DNA of 64,000 bases from NCBI RefSeq assembly GCF_001687585.2, contig NZ_CP016537.2, forward strand, positions 1,398,001-1,462,000, in the 5' to 3' direction. The DNA comes from Planococcus halocryophilus (lineage in GTDB: Bacteria > Bacillota > Bacilli > Bacillales_A > Planococcaceae). A program made the position numbers and the translations under genes. The notes below the pieces were generated by a model. That model was not told the DNA's origin. It searched no databases and saw only the letters and a list, made by a program, of their open reading frames with translations. Shown piece after piece: positions 1 through 8,008 of the stretch. Positions within the stretch are counted from its first letter, which is position 1, and every line of letters begins with the position of its first letter.

Positions 1-1118
1 GGGATGAAGGCATCCGTGTCATCGAAATCCGCGAAATGCCGGTGACTACCTTGCAAAAAGACATCACGTTCGGCAATCCGGTCAAACGCGACCAGTTTAT
101 CATGTTCCTGCGCCAGTTTTCGACCTTGATGCGCGCAGGCGTGACCATCGTCGATTCGATCCATATCCTGTCCCAGCAAGTCGAATCCAAAGCGCTGCGA
201 AAAGCCTTGTCGGAAATTGCCGAAGAACTGCGAAAAGGAAATTCCTTGTCCGACTCGCTGGCGAAATATCCGAAGATTTTCGAGCCACTGACCATCAACC
301 TGGTCAAAGCAGGAGAGATGTCCGGGAACATCGACGACTCGCTGGAAAGCTTGGCTATTCATTACGATAAAGCTTATCAGACCAAACAGAAAGTGGTTTC
401 GGCCATGTCCTATCCTGTTGTCGTCGGCGTCCTCGCAATCGGTGTCGTCATTTTCCTGTTGTCTTCCATCGTCCCGATGTTTGCCGATATGTTCGAAGGC
501 TTTGGTGGTGAGCTGCCGATGATCACCCAGATTGTCATGGGCGCATCCGACTTTGTCATGGGCTATTGGTATTTGCTGTTGCTGGGTGGCTTCGGAATCG
601 CCGCAGTCATTTGGCTGATGCGCAAGGATCCAAGAGGCAATATGATTCTCGACACCATGCTGCTGAAGATTCCCATTTTCGGCAAGATCCTGCAGAAGTC
701 GGCTCTTGCCCGGTTGACCAGAACTTTGAGTTCGTTGTTTTCCAGCTCCGTGCCGATCCTGCAATGTTTAACAATGACCGAAAAAGTCGTCGGCAACGCA
801 GTCATGTCAAAAGTCATCTTGGCGTCACGCGATTCACTCGAACGCGGCGGTTCCTTAACCGAGCCGATGCGCAAGCACTGGGCATTTCCGCCGCTTATTC
901 CGCATATGATTGCGATTGGAGAACAAACGGGTTCGTTAGATCATATGCTCAGTAAAGTAGCGGAATTCTACGAAAAAGAAGTGGAAGCAGAAACCGATCG
1001 CTTAAAAGCATTGATTGAACCTTTAATGATTGTTTTCTTAGCCACTATTGTCGGGACTATAGTACTTGCTATTATGATGCCGATGTTCGAAATGTTCCAA
1101 AATGTAGATAAATTATAA
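1..1118 (+). CDS. pilC: Type IV pilus inner-membrane platform protein PilC (5' end outside window)
   Basis: Polytopic platform protein of the type IV pilus assembly machine; it sits in the membrane, contacts the assembly ATPase and passes pilin subunits to the growing fibre. The frame is open from base 3, so the first methionine at base 36 is internal; about 371 residues are visible against roughly 400 for the family, so a short N-terminal part is missing. Two copies of the T2SSF fold are recognisable, each opening with a short LxR-type helix (FLRQFSTLMRAGV and LARLTRTLSSLFSS), with membrane segments after the first domain and at the C-terminus (ending IMMPMFEMF). It is followed by a pilin gene and pilMNO. 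Codon use changes from GC-rich to AT-rich near base 900, inside the gene. It could be called a type II secretion F protein, but the pilMNO neighbours make PilC the better name. Confidence 0.93.
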   Translation, partial: DEGIRVIEIREMPVTTLQKDITFGNPVKRDQFIMFLRQFSTLMRAGVTIVDSIHILSQQVESKALRKALSEIAEELRKGNSLSDSLAKYPKIFEPLTINLVKAGEMSGNIDDSLESLAIHYDKAYQTKQKVVSAMSYPVVVGVLAIGVVIFLLSSIVPMFADMFEGFGGELPMITQIVMGASDFVMGYWYLLLLGGFGIAAVIWLMRKDPRGNMILDTMLLKIPIFGKILQKSALARLTRTLSSLFSSSVPILQCLTMTEKVVGNAVMSKVILASRDSLERGGSLTEPMRKHWAFPPLIPHMIAIGEQTGSLDHMLSKVAEFYEKEVEAETDRLKALIEPLMIVFLATIVGTIVLAIMMPMFEMFQNVDKL

Positions 1119-1170
1119 GCCTCAAACAAAATTTTTATTAAAAATACATGTTATTTTCAAATAAAAACTA

Positions 1171-1198
1171 TTGCAAAAATTAGTACTATTGTTATAAT
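1171..1198 (+). promoter_or_regulatory. Probable sigma-A promoter of the pilin gene
   Basis: TTGCAA at 1171-1176 and TATAAT at 1193-1198 with a 16-bp spacer lie in an AT-rich 131-bp gap between pilC and the pilin gene. Transcription would begin near 1205, giving a 5' UTR of about 45 nt. A separate promoter would allow the major pilin to be made in excess of the assembly proteins. Inferred from consensus only. Confidence 0.55.
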
Positions 1199-1249
1199 TA
1201 ACACATACTCAAAGTAGTATAAAAAAGTAAAAAAATAGGGGGAAAGAAA

Positions 1250-1699
1250 ATGAAAAAATATCTTCAGAAGAAATTGAATAACGAAAAAGGGATGACGTTA
1301 ATCGAGCTTTTGGCAGTTATCGTTATCATCGCGATTATTGCAGCGATTGCTATTCCGGCGATTGGGAATATTATTGAGAATAGTCGTTATGGAGCAGTGA
1401 AGTCAGACTTTCAAAATGCTTTAGCGGCAGCAAATTTATATATTGCAGAAGAAGGAACAGATCCAACTGATTTGGATTCTTTATCCGAGTATATCGAAGA
1501 TGCTGGTTCATTAATTGATGTTACTATTAGTAGGGTTACTACTGCTGCAGGTGATACTGCGGGAGCTGATGAAGGAAGCCTGGAAATTTTAGGTAGTTTT
1601 GATTTGAATGGCACTACTGAATCATTAACGGTTGCGCAAACGAACGCTGAATTGAGTGAAATGTCTGCAGCTGAGTTTAAGGATTTAATACAAAACTAA
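1250..1699 (+). CDS. Type IV prepilin (major pilin candidate)
   Basis: Structural subunit of the pilus. The 149-residue product has a class III signal: a positively charged leader of 14 residues ending in Gly, cleavage before MTLIELL, and Glu at position 5 of the mature protein, followed by a hydrophobic helix (AVIVIIAIIAAIAIPAI). The mature protein is about 135 residues and has no cysteine, so it lacks the disulfide loop of Gram-negative pilins; the C-terminal half is acidic and Thr/Ser-rich. A strong ribosome site (GGGGGAAAG) precedes the ATG. The prepilin peptidase at 4485 is the likely processing enzyme. The gene is markedly more AT-rich than pilMNO. It could be a ComGC/PilA-type pilin; no single family name is certain. 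Confidence 0.9.
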   Translation: MKKYLQKKLNNEKGMTLIELLAVIVIIAIIAAIAIPAIGNIIENSRYGAVKSDFQNALAAANLYIAEEGTDPTDLDSLSEYIEDAGSLIDVTISRVTTAAGDTAGADEGSLEILGSFDLNGTTESLTVAQTNAELSEMSAAEFKDLIQN

Positions 1700-1750
1700 T
1701 TTTTTAAAAGAATCTATACTATTTAAGTCCAACCTGTAGGAGCTGAAAAA

Positions 1751-2689
1751 ATGGCCTTATCGTTTTTATCGAGAAAAGCACGCGTCGTCACCATTACAAT
1801 AGAAGAAGACGCGATTCGTCATGTCGACTTGAAATCCTCTTTGCCGATCGAGCTGAATTGTGCGGAAGAAATTTTTCTTCCCGCAGGCATCATCGAAGAG
1901 GGCAAAATTGTCGACGCGGAAGCGCTGGCCTCGGAACTCGGTAAGGCTGTCAATCAGTGGGGTCTCTCTAAGAAGTCAGTCCGCTTCCTCGCCCCTGACG
2001 AATTCGTTATTATCCGCAAAGTACCATACCCCGAAGATGTTGAAGCTGATGAATTGAAAGGCCATTTCTTCATTGAAATCGGTTCGACGCTTTACCTGCC
2101 CTTTGAAGATCCCGTCTTTGATGTGGTGCCGTACCATCCGGAAGAAGAACAGCCGGAAGCGATCATCATCGCCTCTAAAGAATCGATCATGCAGTCCTAC
2201 GAGGACGTTTTTGACGAGGTAAAATTAAAAGCGGTCGTAGCTGACATCACGCCGCTCGCCCTATATCGCTTGGGCTATCTGCAGCATGATTTCCAGGATG
2301 ACGAGCACATCATGCTCATCGACCTGCAGTCGAAAAAGATGACCGTCTCGATATTCCATGAACATTTTCCGATGTTCATGCGACCGGTCGATCTGGAAGT
2401 CGAAGATCCAGACGCGGCAGACCGTACCGCCGTGATGGAGACGATTGAAATCGAAGCCGAAAAACTGGCGAACTTTTACCGCTACAATATGAACAGCGGG
2501 GAAATCGGCATTACGAAAATCATCTGCAACGGTGAATTTTACGACTGGCAGACCTTCCAGCAAAGCCTGGAAACACGCTTCCAAATTCCGGTCCTGCCGC
2601 TTGTCATCGATGTTATTCCGTGCGGCGACGAAAAAGATGTTTCAAGACGCTTTAACCGGGCCATCGGTCTTGCGCTGAAAGAGGTGTAA
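1751..2689 (+). CDS. pilM: Type IV pilus assembly protein PilM
   Basis: Actin-like cytoplasmic ATPase-fold protein that links the PilN/PilO membrane complex to the assembly motor. The 312-residue protein begins with a beta strand typical of the family (VVTITIEEDAIRHVDL) and keeps the later region around HIMLIDLQSKKMTVSIF, equivalent to the phosphate-binding strand-turn. It is somewhat shorter than Gram-negative PilM (about 350). No membrane segment is seen. It lies 6 bases before pilN, whose first residues carry the PilM-binding motif, so the pair is clearly functional. Codon use is GC-rich compared with the pilin gene and with everything after 4.2 kb. Confidence 0.9.
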   Translation: MALSFLSRKARVVTITIEEDAIRHVDLKSSLPIELNCAEEIFLPAGIIEEGKIVDAEALASELGKAVNQWGLSKKSVRFLAPDEFVIIRKVPYPEDVEADELKGHFFIEIGSTLYLPFEDPVFDVVPYHPEEEQPEAIIIASKESIMQSYEDVFDEVKLKAVVADITPLALYRLGYLQHDFQDDEHIMLIDLQSKKMTVSIFHEHFPMFMRPVDLEVEDPDAADRTAVMETIEIEAEKLANFYRYNMNSGEIGITKIICNGEFYDWQTFQQSLETRFQIPVLPLVIDVIPCGDEKDVSRRFNRAIGLALKEV

Positions 2690-2695
2690 AGTTTT

Positions 2696-3469
2696 ATGTT
2701 GGTCGATATTAACCTGTTACCGCAAAAAGAACGGGACCGTCCCGCTTTTCTCATTGCGGCGATTTCAATTTTACTGACGGCTGTTATCATCTGGGCGGTT
2801 TTGGCGTTTCTGGCCGGCTCCCATGAAAAGGAACAAGCGGTCCTTGCCGCGCAATCCGTGCAGGTCGCTACTGAACAAGAAGCCATCCGCACTCGATTAG
2901 AAGCAGCGCAAGGCATGAATGAAGAACAGCAATTAAAAGCCACCGTCGACTGGGCAGAGGGCTATCAATTCGATACCGTTCCGTTATTGAAAGAACTGGT
3001 ATCCATCCTGCCGGCACGAGGCTTTTTTGACAGCTTTTCCTATACCGGCCTGGACCAGGCAATCTTGTCGGTCCAGTTCGATACCGCACGCGAAGCCGCT
3101 TATTATTTGGCTCAGCTAAAAACATCTGAACTGATCGAGTCAGCAACGCTCGACAGTGTGGCACAAAACGAAATTGATACTACTGAAACTGAAGAAGGCG
3201 TTGTTGTCCAAGAAGCCGTTATCCAGGAAATGCCCCGCTATATTGCGACATATACAATCATCTTTGTCGATGAGCGCATTCCGACAGACGATAGCGCAGT
3301 TCCTGTAGAAGGCGAAGCAGTAACCGAAGCGCCTGCAGAAGAAGCTGTTGAACAACCGGCGGAAGATGTGAAAGTGGACGTTGAAGTCAACACCGAAACC
3401 AGAGCACCTGCCGAAACAGTCGAACCGGCTGAAACCGCTCCAGCAGAAACAGGAGGGGATGGCCAATGA
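2696..3469 (+). CDS. pilN: Type IV pilus assembly protein PilN
   Basis: Bitopic membrane protein that pairs with PilO in the alignment subcomplex. The N-terminus carries the conserved PilM-docking motif (INLLPQKER, residues 5-13), then one transmembrane helix (about residues 18-39) and an extracytoplasmic coiled-coil/ferredoxin-like domain. At 257 residues it is longer than usual (about 180-200); the excess is a C-terminal acidic Pro/Ala/Glu-rich tail from about residue 205. The tail contains VDVEVNTE, which recurs in modified form in the tail of PilO. The stop overlaps the start of pilO by four bases (ATGA), so translation is probably coupled. Confidence 0.88.
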   Translation: MLVDINLLPQKERDRPAFLIAAISILLTAVIIWAVLAFLAGSHEKEQAVLAAQSVQVATEQEAIRTRLEAAQGMNEEQQLKATVDWAEGYQFDTVPLLKELVSILPARGFFDSFSYTGLDQAILSVQFDTAREAAYYLAQLKTSELIESATLDSVAQNEIDTTETEEGVVVQEAVIQEMPRYIATYTIIFVDERIPTDDSAVPVEGEAVTEAPAEEAVEQPAEDVKVDVEVNTETRAPAETVEPAETAPAETGGDGQ

Positions 3470-4227
3470 GCAGCTTATCGAAAAGCCAGAAAGAAAAAGG
3501 GTTGATTGTGTTAGCCATCATCTTCCTGTTGGCGCTCGCAGCGTATTCGTATTTCTCCCTGTATGCACCAGCAAAAGAAGCACGGCTTCAAGCTGAACAG
3601 ATGTTGAGTTCTGAACGTGACGTTTTGATCGGGTTACAGACACAGCTGAAGGAATTACCGGAAGGCGAAAAGATCAGCACCAGCGATTTGCAGCAGAAAG
3701 TTTCCGTTGAATCCTTGACCGAGCAGATTGTCCTGCAGATCGAACAGGCAGAATTGATTTCGGATACACTGGTCGACAATATCGGCATTACCGAAGGCCT
3801 CGTTGAAATGCCGGTGCCGGTTGAAGGGCTTGAGAACCTTCAGGAAGTGCTGACGACCGTCACCATCAAAGCCGATGACTACCAGGAGATCACCACTTTC
3901 ATCACAGAAGTCGAAGCGATGGAGCGCATCATGATCGTCGAAGCCATTGATTTTGGATCTAACGAAGAAGTCACCGCAGCCGACCAAGTGGCTGAAGCAA
4001 TCGATGTCAACGTCACTTTTTCTGCTTACTTTCGTCCGGATCTGATTGCATTAGTCGACACATTGCCAAAAGTCGATGCTCCGGCACCGGCAGGCAAAAA
4101 CAATCCTTTGCCGCAAAACAATGGCTTGGCTCTTGCTGAAGAGGAAGATTTTGAAGAAGCCGCAGATGTCGATGTAACCGTTGAAGTCAATGTCGATGAA
4201 AACGTATCAGCATCTGAAGACGAATGA
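3466..4227 (+). CDS. pilO: Type IV pilus assembly protein PilO
   Basis: Partner of PilN. The 253-residue protein has a short basic N-terminus, one membrane helix (about residues 13-32, LIVLAIIFLLALAAYSYFSL), a coiled-coil region (about 35-85) and a ferredoxin-like domain outside the membrane (about 100-195). The C-terminal 50 residues are acidic and of low complexity and include VTVEVNVDENV, resembling the tail of PilN. The start overlaps the pilN stop. A terminator follows at once, so pilMNO ends this transcription unit. Assignment to PilO rests on topology and position after pilN more than on residue motifs, since the family is poorly conserved. Confidence 0.85.
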   Translation: MSSLSKSQKEKGLIVLAIIFLLALAAYSYFSLYAPAKEARLQAEQMLSSERDVLIGLQTQLKELPEGEKISTSDLQQKVSVESLTEQIVLQIEQAELISDTLVDNIGITEGLVEMPVPVEGLENLQEVLTTVTIKADDYQEITTFITEVEAMERIMIVEAIDFGSNEEVTAADQVAEAIDVNVTFSAYFRPDLIALVDTLPKVDAPAPAGKNNPLPQNNGLALAEEEDFEEAADVDVTVEVNVDENVSASEDE

Positions 4228-4233
4228 ATGATG

Positions 4234-4263
4234 GAGAGAAATCATTGTGATTTCTCTCTTTTT
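4234..4263 (+). terminator. Intrinsic terminator after pilO
   Basis: A 10-bp perfect stem GAGAGAAATC/GATTTCTCTC with a 5-nt loop and a following T run, starting seven bases after the pilO stop. Confidence 0.85.
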
Positions 4264-4302
4264 GGTAGAGTTGGGTGAACGGGCTCTTTTTGGAGAAGGT
4301 TT

Positions 4303-4384
4303 AGACCGTCCGGCAAATAAAATAATGTATTCTGCAAACAAACTAGATTATTCCGCAAACAAAAGCTCTGTTGATCGCATTTCG
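4303..4384 (+). repeat. 21-bp phased degenerate array 1 (pilO-pilD spacer)
   Basis: A core resembling YCNGCAAAYAAA occurs with its G at 4313, 4334 and 4355, exactly 21 bp apart, and a weaker fourth match (TCGCATTTCG) at about 4376. The sequence between cores is not conserved. The array lies 3' of the pilO terminator and before the prepilin peptidase gene. A 99-codon open frame runs through it (4247-4546), but it has no ribosome site, no recognisable family and overlaps the next gene, so the region is taken as noncoding. Confidence 0.6.
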
Positions 4385-4484
4385 CCTGCGCAATACATGG
4401 ATTTAGTCTTCGGTTGGCCTCTTGGAAGCGTCCGCCTTATGCAAGTTCTTCAACCACCAAAAAATTTAAGCGAAGAGGGTTTCT

Positions 4485-5240
4485 ATGGTACTGACTTATT
4501 CTATTTTCTTTTCACTGTTTGGTCTCGTTTTCGGTTCATTTTTTAACGTAGTCGGGCTGCGTGTGCCGAAAAAAGAGTCGATTGCATATCCACCTTCACA
4601 TTGTACGAATTGCGATCGCCGTTTAACTGCGATAGATTTGGTGCCAGTTTTTTCTTATCTTTTCTTAAAAGGGAAATGCCGTACATGTAGCTCGAGCATT
4701 CACTGGGTTTATCCTTTAATGGAAGCCATCACTGGAATTTTATTTGTTGCATCTTATTTAGTTTTTGGCTTTACGCCGGAATTGATCGTAGCGATCTTGT
4801 TTGTTTCGCTACTAGTTATCATTACTGTGTCTGATATTGCATATATGCTAATTCCTGACAAAGTATTATTGCCGTTTGCGGTTGTGCTGCTCGGCTTGCG
4901 TTTTGTGATTCCACTTGAGCCTTGGTGGAATAGTTTGCTTGGGGCAGTGATTGGATTTTCGCTGCTGTTTTTAATCGCTATTGTTTCTAAAGGCGGTATG
5001 GGTGGTGGCGATATCAAATTGTTTTTTGTTATCGGTTTAGTGCTTGGTTTAAGTGGGACGTTGATGACGCTATTTTTCGCATCGTTTATTGGTGCGATTG
5101 TGGGCATTATTCAATTGCGTGTCACGAAAAAAGGACGCAAATCACCGATTCCGTTTGGTCCGTCTATTGCAGCCGCAGCAATCATTGTGTATTTCTGGGG
5201 TGAAGGAATTCTTACATGGTACATGAATTTTCTAGGATGA
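4485..5240 (+). CDS. pilD: Prepilin peptidase / N-methyltransferase (PilD/ComC type)
   Basis: Integral membrane aspartic protease (family A24) that removes the leader of prepilins and methylates the new N-terminus. The 251-residue protein has the N-terminal DiS_P_DiS domain with two CxxC pairs (C40/C43 and C65/C68) between hydrophobic segments, followed by the A24 domain with both catalytic aspartate regions: SDIAYMLIPD (near residue 115) and GGGDIKLF (near residue 179). GAGGG at 4473-4477 precedes the ATG. Substrate: the prepilin at 1250 and possibly competence pseudopilins encoded elsewhere. It occupies the position just before maf where B. subtilis has comC, so it may serve both systems. 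Confidence 0.93.
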   Translation: MVLTYSIFFSLFGLVFGSFFNVVGLRVPKKESIAYPPSHCTNCDRRLTAIDLVPVFSYLFLKGKCRTCSSSIHWVYPLMEAITGILFVASYLVFGFTPELIVAILFVSLLVIITVSDIAYMLIPDKVLLPFAVVLLGLRFVIPLEPWWNSLLGAVIGFSLLFLIAIVSKGGMGGGDIKLFFVIGLVLGLSGTLMTLFFASFIGAIVGIIQLRVTKKGRKSPIPFGPSIAAAAIIVYFWGEGILTWYMNFLG

Positions 5241-5263
5241 AGCTAAGGCTTCATCTTTTTTAT
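5236..5263 (+). terminator. Intrinsic terminator after pilD
   Basis: Perfect 8-bp stem GATGAAGC/GCTTCATC with a 4-nt loop and seven T, overlapping the stop codon of the prepilin peptidase gene. Confidence 0.85.
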
Positions 5264-5273
5264 TTGTATATCC

Positions 5274-5360
5274 GTAGTGGCGCTTAGGGCATAGCTCTCG
5301 CAAAGAGCCAGGAAGAGCATCTGTCTCTTTTCTTCGCTTAGCCCATGGACGCGCCACTAC
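5274..5360. repeat. Interspersed palindromic element, family 2 (element D)
   Basis: An 87-bp unit closed by perfect 10-bp arms GTAGTGGCGC/GCGCCACTAC. Inside, CTTAGGGC and GCTTAGCCC can extend the pairing, and CTCTCGCAAAGAG forms a small inner hairpin. It lies between the pilD terminator and maf, in a 337-bp noncoding gap; the remaining 217 bp (5361-5577) are AT-rich and show no feature I can name apart from the maf ribosome site. Its core differs from the elements at 40.2 and 46.2 kb. Likely a mobilisable or structured repeat, but only one copy is in the window. Confidence 0.55.
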
Positions 5361-5577
5361 TATATTAAGGTTTGGTATATGTCTTACGATAATAATATTG
5401 CCCAATGTAGGTTTTAATTAAATCAGAATTATCAACACCTATACAAAGCGTTTTAAGACTTAGAGAACAACCAAATCTCATTTTTCACCAAGCAAATCAA
5501 AGCAAAAATCATTTTTCGTCATTTGTTTTCACGTTTCCAAGAATGGTATGATTCTTGAAAAAAGGAGAGATTCCCTT

Positions 5578-6186
5578 ATGAAATTTAAATCCGATTTCCC
5601 GATCATACTCGCTTCACAATCGCCACGTCGCCAAGAACTGCTTGGCATGCTTGGTGTTGATTTTACTATTGTACCAAGCACGAAAGACGAACCGGATCCG
5701 CAGCAATTTCAAACAGCGCTTGGTTATGTGTTAGCTTGCGCTGCACAAAAAGCACAGGAAGTGGCAGCTGGAAAAAGAGATAGCGTCGTTATTGGTTCGG
5801 ATACAATTGTGGTATTAGATGAAGAGATTTTATTAAAACCGAAAAGCAAAGAACAAGCAAAAAGCTATTTACAAAAATTGTCTGGCAACACGCATCACGT
5901 CATCACTGCGGTAACGGTCGTTCAAGGAGATAGCGAGTTATCGTTTCATGAAACAGTTCAAGTAACATTTTTTGATTTGCCTGAAGCGTGGATTGACGCT
6001 TATATCAATACAGAAGATCCGTATGACAAAGCGGGTGCTTATGGCATTCAAACGGTATCTGGGTTGTTTGTTAAAGAAATCAATGGTGATTACAATGCGG
6101 TCGTCGGGTTACCAGTTGCTGCTTTAACGCAAAAATTAAATGCTGCTGGGTTTATTTCGTTAGAAGGGAGTGGTGTTCGATGCTAA
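5578..6186 (+). CDS. maf: Maf-like nucleoside triphosphate pyrophosphatase
   Basis: Hydrolyses non-canonical or modified nucleotides (dTTP/UTP-type house-cleaning pyrophosphatase) and has been linked to septum formation in Bacillus. The 202-residue protein shows the Maf signature near the N-terminus (ASQSPRRQELL), the catalytic strand IGSDTIVVLDEEILLKPKS and the DPYDKAGAYGIQ motif. An earlier ATG at 5548 exists, but a good ribosome site (AAGGAGAG, 5561-5568) is correctly spaced only from 5578. It opens the maf-radC-mreBCD-minCD run and overlaps radC by seven bases. spoIIB, present next to maf in B. subtilis, is absent. Confidence 0.94.
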   Translation: MKFKSDFPIILASQSPRRQELLGMLGVDFTIVPSTKDEPDPQQFQTALGYVLACAAQKAQEVAAGKRDSVVIGSDTIVVLDEEILLKPKSKEQAKSYLQKLSGNTHHVITAVTVVQGDSELSFHETVQVTFFDLPEAWIDAYINTEDPYDKAGAYGIQTVSGLFVKEINGDYNAVVGLPVAALTQKLNAAGFISLEGSGVRC

Positions 6187-6872
6187 ACGAAACGCCATTA
6201 ATGATTCGTGATGTGCACATTACAGACCGCCCCCGTGAACGGTTGATGAACCAGGGGGCGGCAGCGTTATCCAATCAAGAGCTAATCGCGATATTACTGC
6301 GCACTGGCAGTCGACAAGAGTCAGTCTTGCATTTAGCAAATCGCGTGCTTACTCATTTTGAACACATTCAAGAATTGAAAAACGCTACGATCGAAGAAAT
6401 GGTGGCGATCAATGGCATCGGACAAGCAAAAGCGGTGCAATTACTCGCAGCAGTCGAACTTGGTCGGCGTTTGTCTTCAAAACAAACCGATACAAAATTT
6501 ACCATTCGTTCGCCAAAAGACGCCGCTTCTTATTTAATGGCGGATATGACCTCGCTCAAGCAAGAACATTTTGTTGTGTTATTCCTCAATATTAAAAATC
6601 AAGTTATGCACAGACAAACAATTTTTGTTGGCAGCTTGAATGCTTCTATCGTTCATCCTCGAGAAATCTTCCGTGAAGCGGTCCGTCGTTCTACAGCTTC
6701 AATTGTTTGCGCACATAATCATCCGTCTGGTAATCCAGCACCTTCCCCTGAAGATATTGAAGTCACCAAACGACTAGTTGAAGCGGGCAGTATTATTGGG
6801 ATCGAATTACTCGATCACGTTATAATTGGTGACCACCAATTCATTTCGTTGAAAGAAAAGGGGTTCATGTAG
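6180..6872 (+). CDS. radC: RadC family JAB-domain protein
   Basis: The 230-residue protein has an N-terminal helix-hairpin-helix-like region (NGIGQAKAVQLLAA near residues 80-93) and a C-terminal MPN/JAB metal-binding domain with the motif HNHPSGNPAPSPED (near residues 179-192), giving the two His and one Asp ligands. The name implies DNA repair, but the original radC phenotype in E. coli was later assigned to recG, so its activity is unproved. It overlaps maf and precedes the shape genes, as in many Firmicutes. There is no sign of a mobile element here, although other RadC paralogues travel with them. Confidence 0.93.
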   Translation: MLNETPLMIRDVHITDRPRERLMNQGAAALSNQELIAILLRTGSRQESVLHLANRVLTHFEHIQELKNATIEEMVAINGIGQAKAVQLLAAVELGRRLSSKQTDTKFTIRSPKDAASYLMADMTSLKQEHFVVLFLNIKNQVMHRQTIFVGSLNASIVHPREIFREAVRRSTASIVCAHNHPSGNPAPSPEDIEVTKRLVEAGSIIGIELLDHVIIGDHQFISLKEKGFM

Positions 6873-6875
6873 CAC

Positions 6876-6904
6876 TGTTTATTTTTTTTCTTTTCGTCTA
6901 TAAT
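6876..6904 (+). promoter_or_regulatory. Possible promoter before mreB
   Basis: A consensus TATAAT at 6899-6904 with a poor -35 match (TGTTTA, 6876-6881, 17-bp spacer) in the 94-bp gap between radC and mreB. Suggests that mreBCD-minCD can be transcribed independently of maf-radC. Confidence 0.4.
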
Positions 6905-6966
6905 GATTGGTATTGTGTCTTCGCAATTGTAGAGGTGCAGCTGTTTAAAAGAAGGGACGAAAAACT

Positions 6967-7995
6967 TTGTTTGGATTTGGTTCAAAAGATGTTGGAATAG
7001 ACTTAGGTACGGCAAATACATTGGTGTATATTAAAGGCAAGGGTATTGTTCTTCGCGAACCTTCTGTTGTCATTAAAAATAAAACGACTGGCGAAATTGT
7101 AGCAGTCGGTAGCAAAGCTAAAAATATGATGGGGCGTACAGCAAGTTCGATTATTGCTGTGCGTCCAATGCGTGACGGCGTGATTGCCGATTACGATACG
7201 ACGTTAACGATGATCAAGTATAATCTTGTTGAAGCGTTTCGAGCAGTCGGTAGTAAATGGAAAACAGGGACGGTCATGATATGTGTTCCTTTTGGCATTA
7301 CTTCAGTGGAACAACGAGCAGTATTAAATGCTGCTCGTTCAGCTGGAGCGCGTGAAGCTTATACAATTGAAGAGCCTTTCGCTGCGGCGATTGGAGCAGA
7401 TTTGCCAGTATGGGAACCTGTTGGCAGTATGGTCGTCGATATTGGGGGCGGAACTACGGAAGTCGCGGTTATTTCACTAGGTGGAATCGTTTCGAGCGAA
7501 TCGATTCGTGTTGCTGGAGATGCTTTGGATACAGAAATTATCCAGTATATCCGTAAAGCCTATAAAGTGTTAATTGGCGAAAGAACGGCTGAAGCACTCA
7601 AAATCGGCATCGGTTCTGCGGCTATTATGGAAGCCTCTGAAAAAGATGTGTCTATGGAAATTCGTGGGCGTGATTTAGTAACAGGATTTCCGAAAACCTT
7701 ACAAATCACGGCTGGTGAAATCGCAGAAGCGTTGAGCGAACCAGTAGCTGATATGTTAGCCGGGATTAAAGCCGCGCTTGAGAAAACGCCGCCTGAATTG
7801 AGTGCAGATATTATCGAAAACGGGATGGTGTTGACCGGTGGAGGAGCATTACTTAAAAACCTCGATCGTGTGATTTCAAGGGAAACATCGATGCCGGTAT
7901 CTATCGCTGAAAATCCATTAGACTGTGTTGCACTTGGCACAGGCAAGGCGCTTGAGAATAGGGACAAATTCCGACGTCAGTTATCAATTAAATAA
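6967..7995 (+). CDS. mreB: Rod shape-determining protein MreB
   Basis: Bacterial actin homologue that forms membrane-associated filaments and directs lateral cell-wall synthesis. The 342-residue protein has the family start [18 protein letters not shown] (phosphate-1), the second phosphate loop [14 protein letters not shown] and the adenosine-site [11 protein letters not shown], the usual full length. The start is TTG, chosen because the family N-terminus begins exactly there and GAAGGGA lies upstream. It is followed after 13 bases by mreC. Presence of the complete mre cluster suggests rods or short rods, although coccoid Planococcaceae can retain it. Confidence 0.96.
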   Translation: MFGFGSKDVGIDLGTANTLVYIKGKGIVLREPSVVIKNKTTGEIVAVGSKAKNMMGRTASSIIAVRPMRDGVIADYDTTLTMIKYNLVEAFRAVGSKWKTGTVMICVPFGITSVEQRAVLNAARSAGAREAYTIEEPFAAAIGADLPVWEPVGSMVVDIGGGTTEVAVISLGGIVSSESIRVAGDALDTEIIQYIRKAYKVLIGERTAEALKIGIGSAAIMEASEKDVSMEIRGRDLVTGFPKTLQITAGEIAEALSEPVADMLAGIKAALEKTPPELSADIIENGMVLTGGGALLKNLDRVISRETSMPVSIAENPLDCVALGTGKALENRDKFRRQLSIK

Positions 7996-8008
7996 GGAGG
8001 ATGGCAAT

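Noticed and set aside
563-955. Open frames opposite and shifted to pilC
   Set aside because: Typical shadows of a GC-rich gene; pilC motifs occupy the true frame.
4247-4546. Open frame of 99 codons between pilO and pilD
   Set aside because: Starts inside the pilO terminator, overlaps the peptidase start, runs through the 21-bp array and matches no family.
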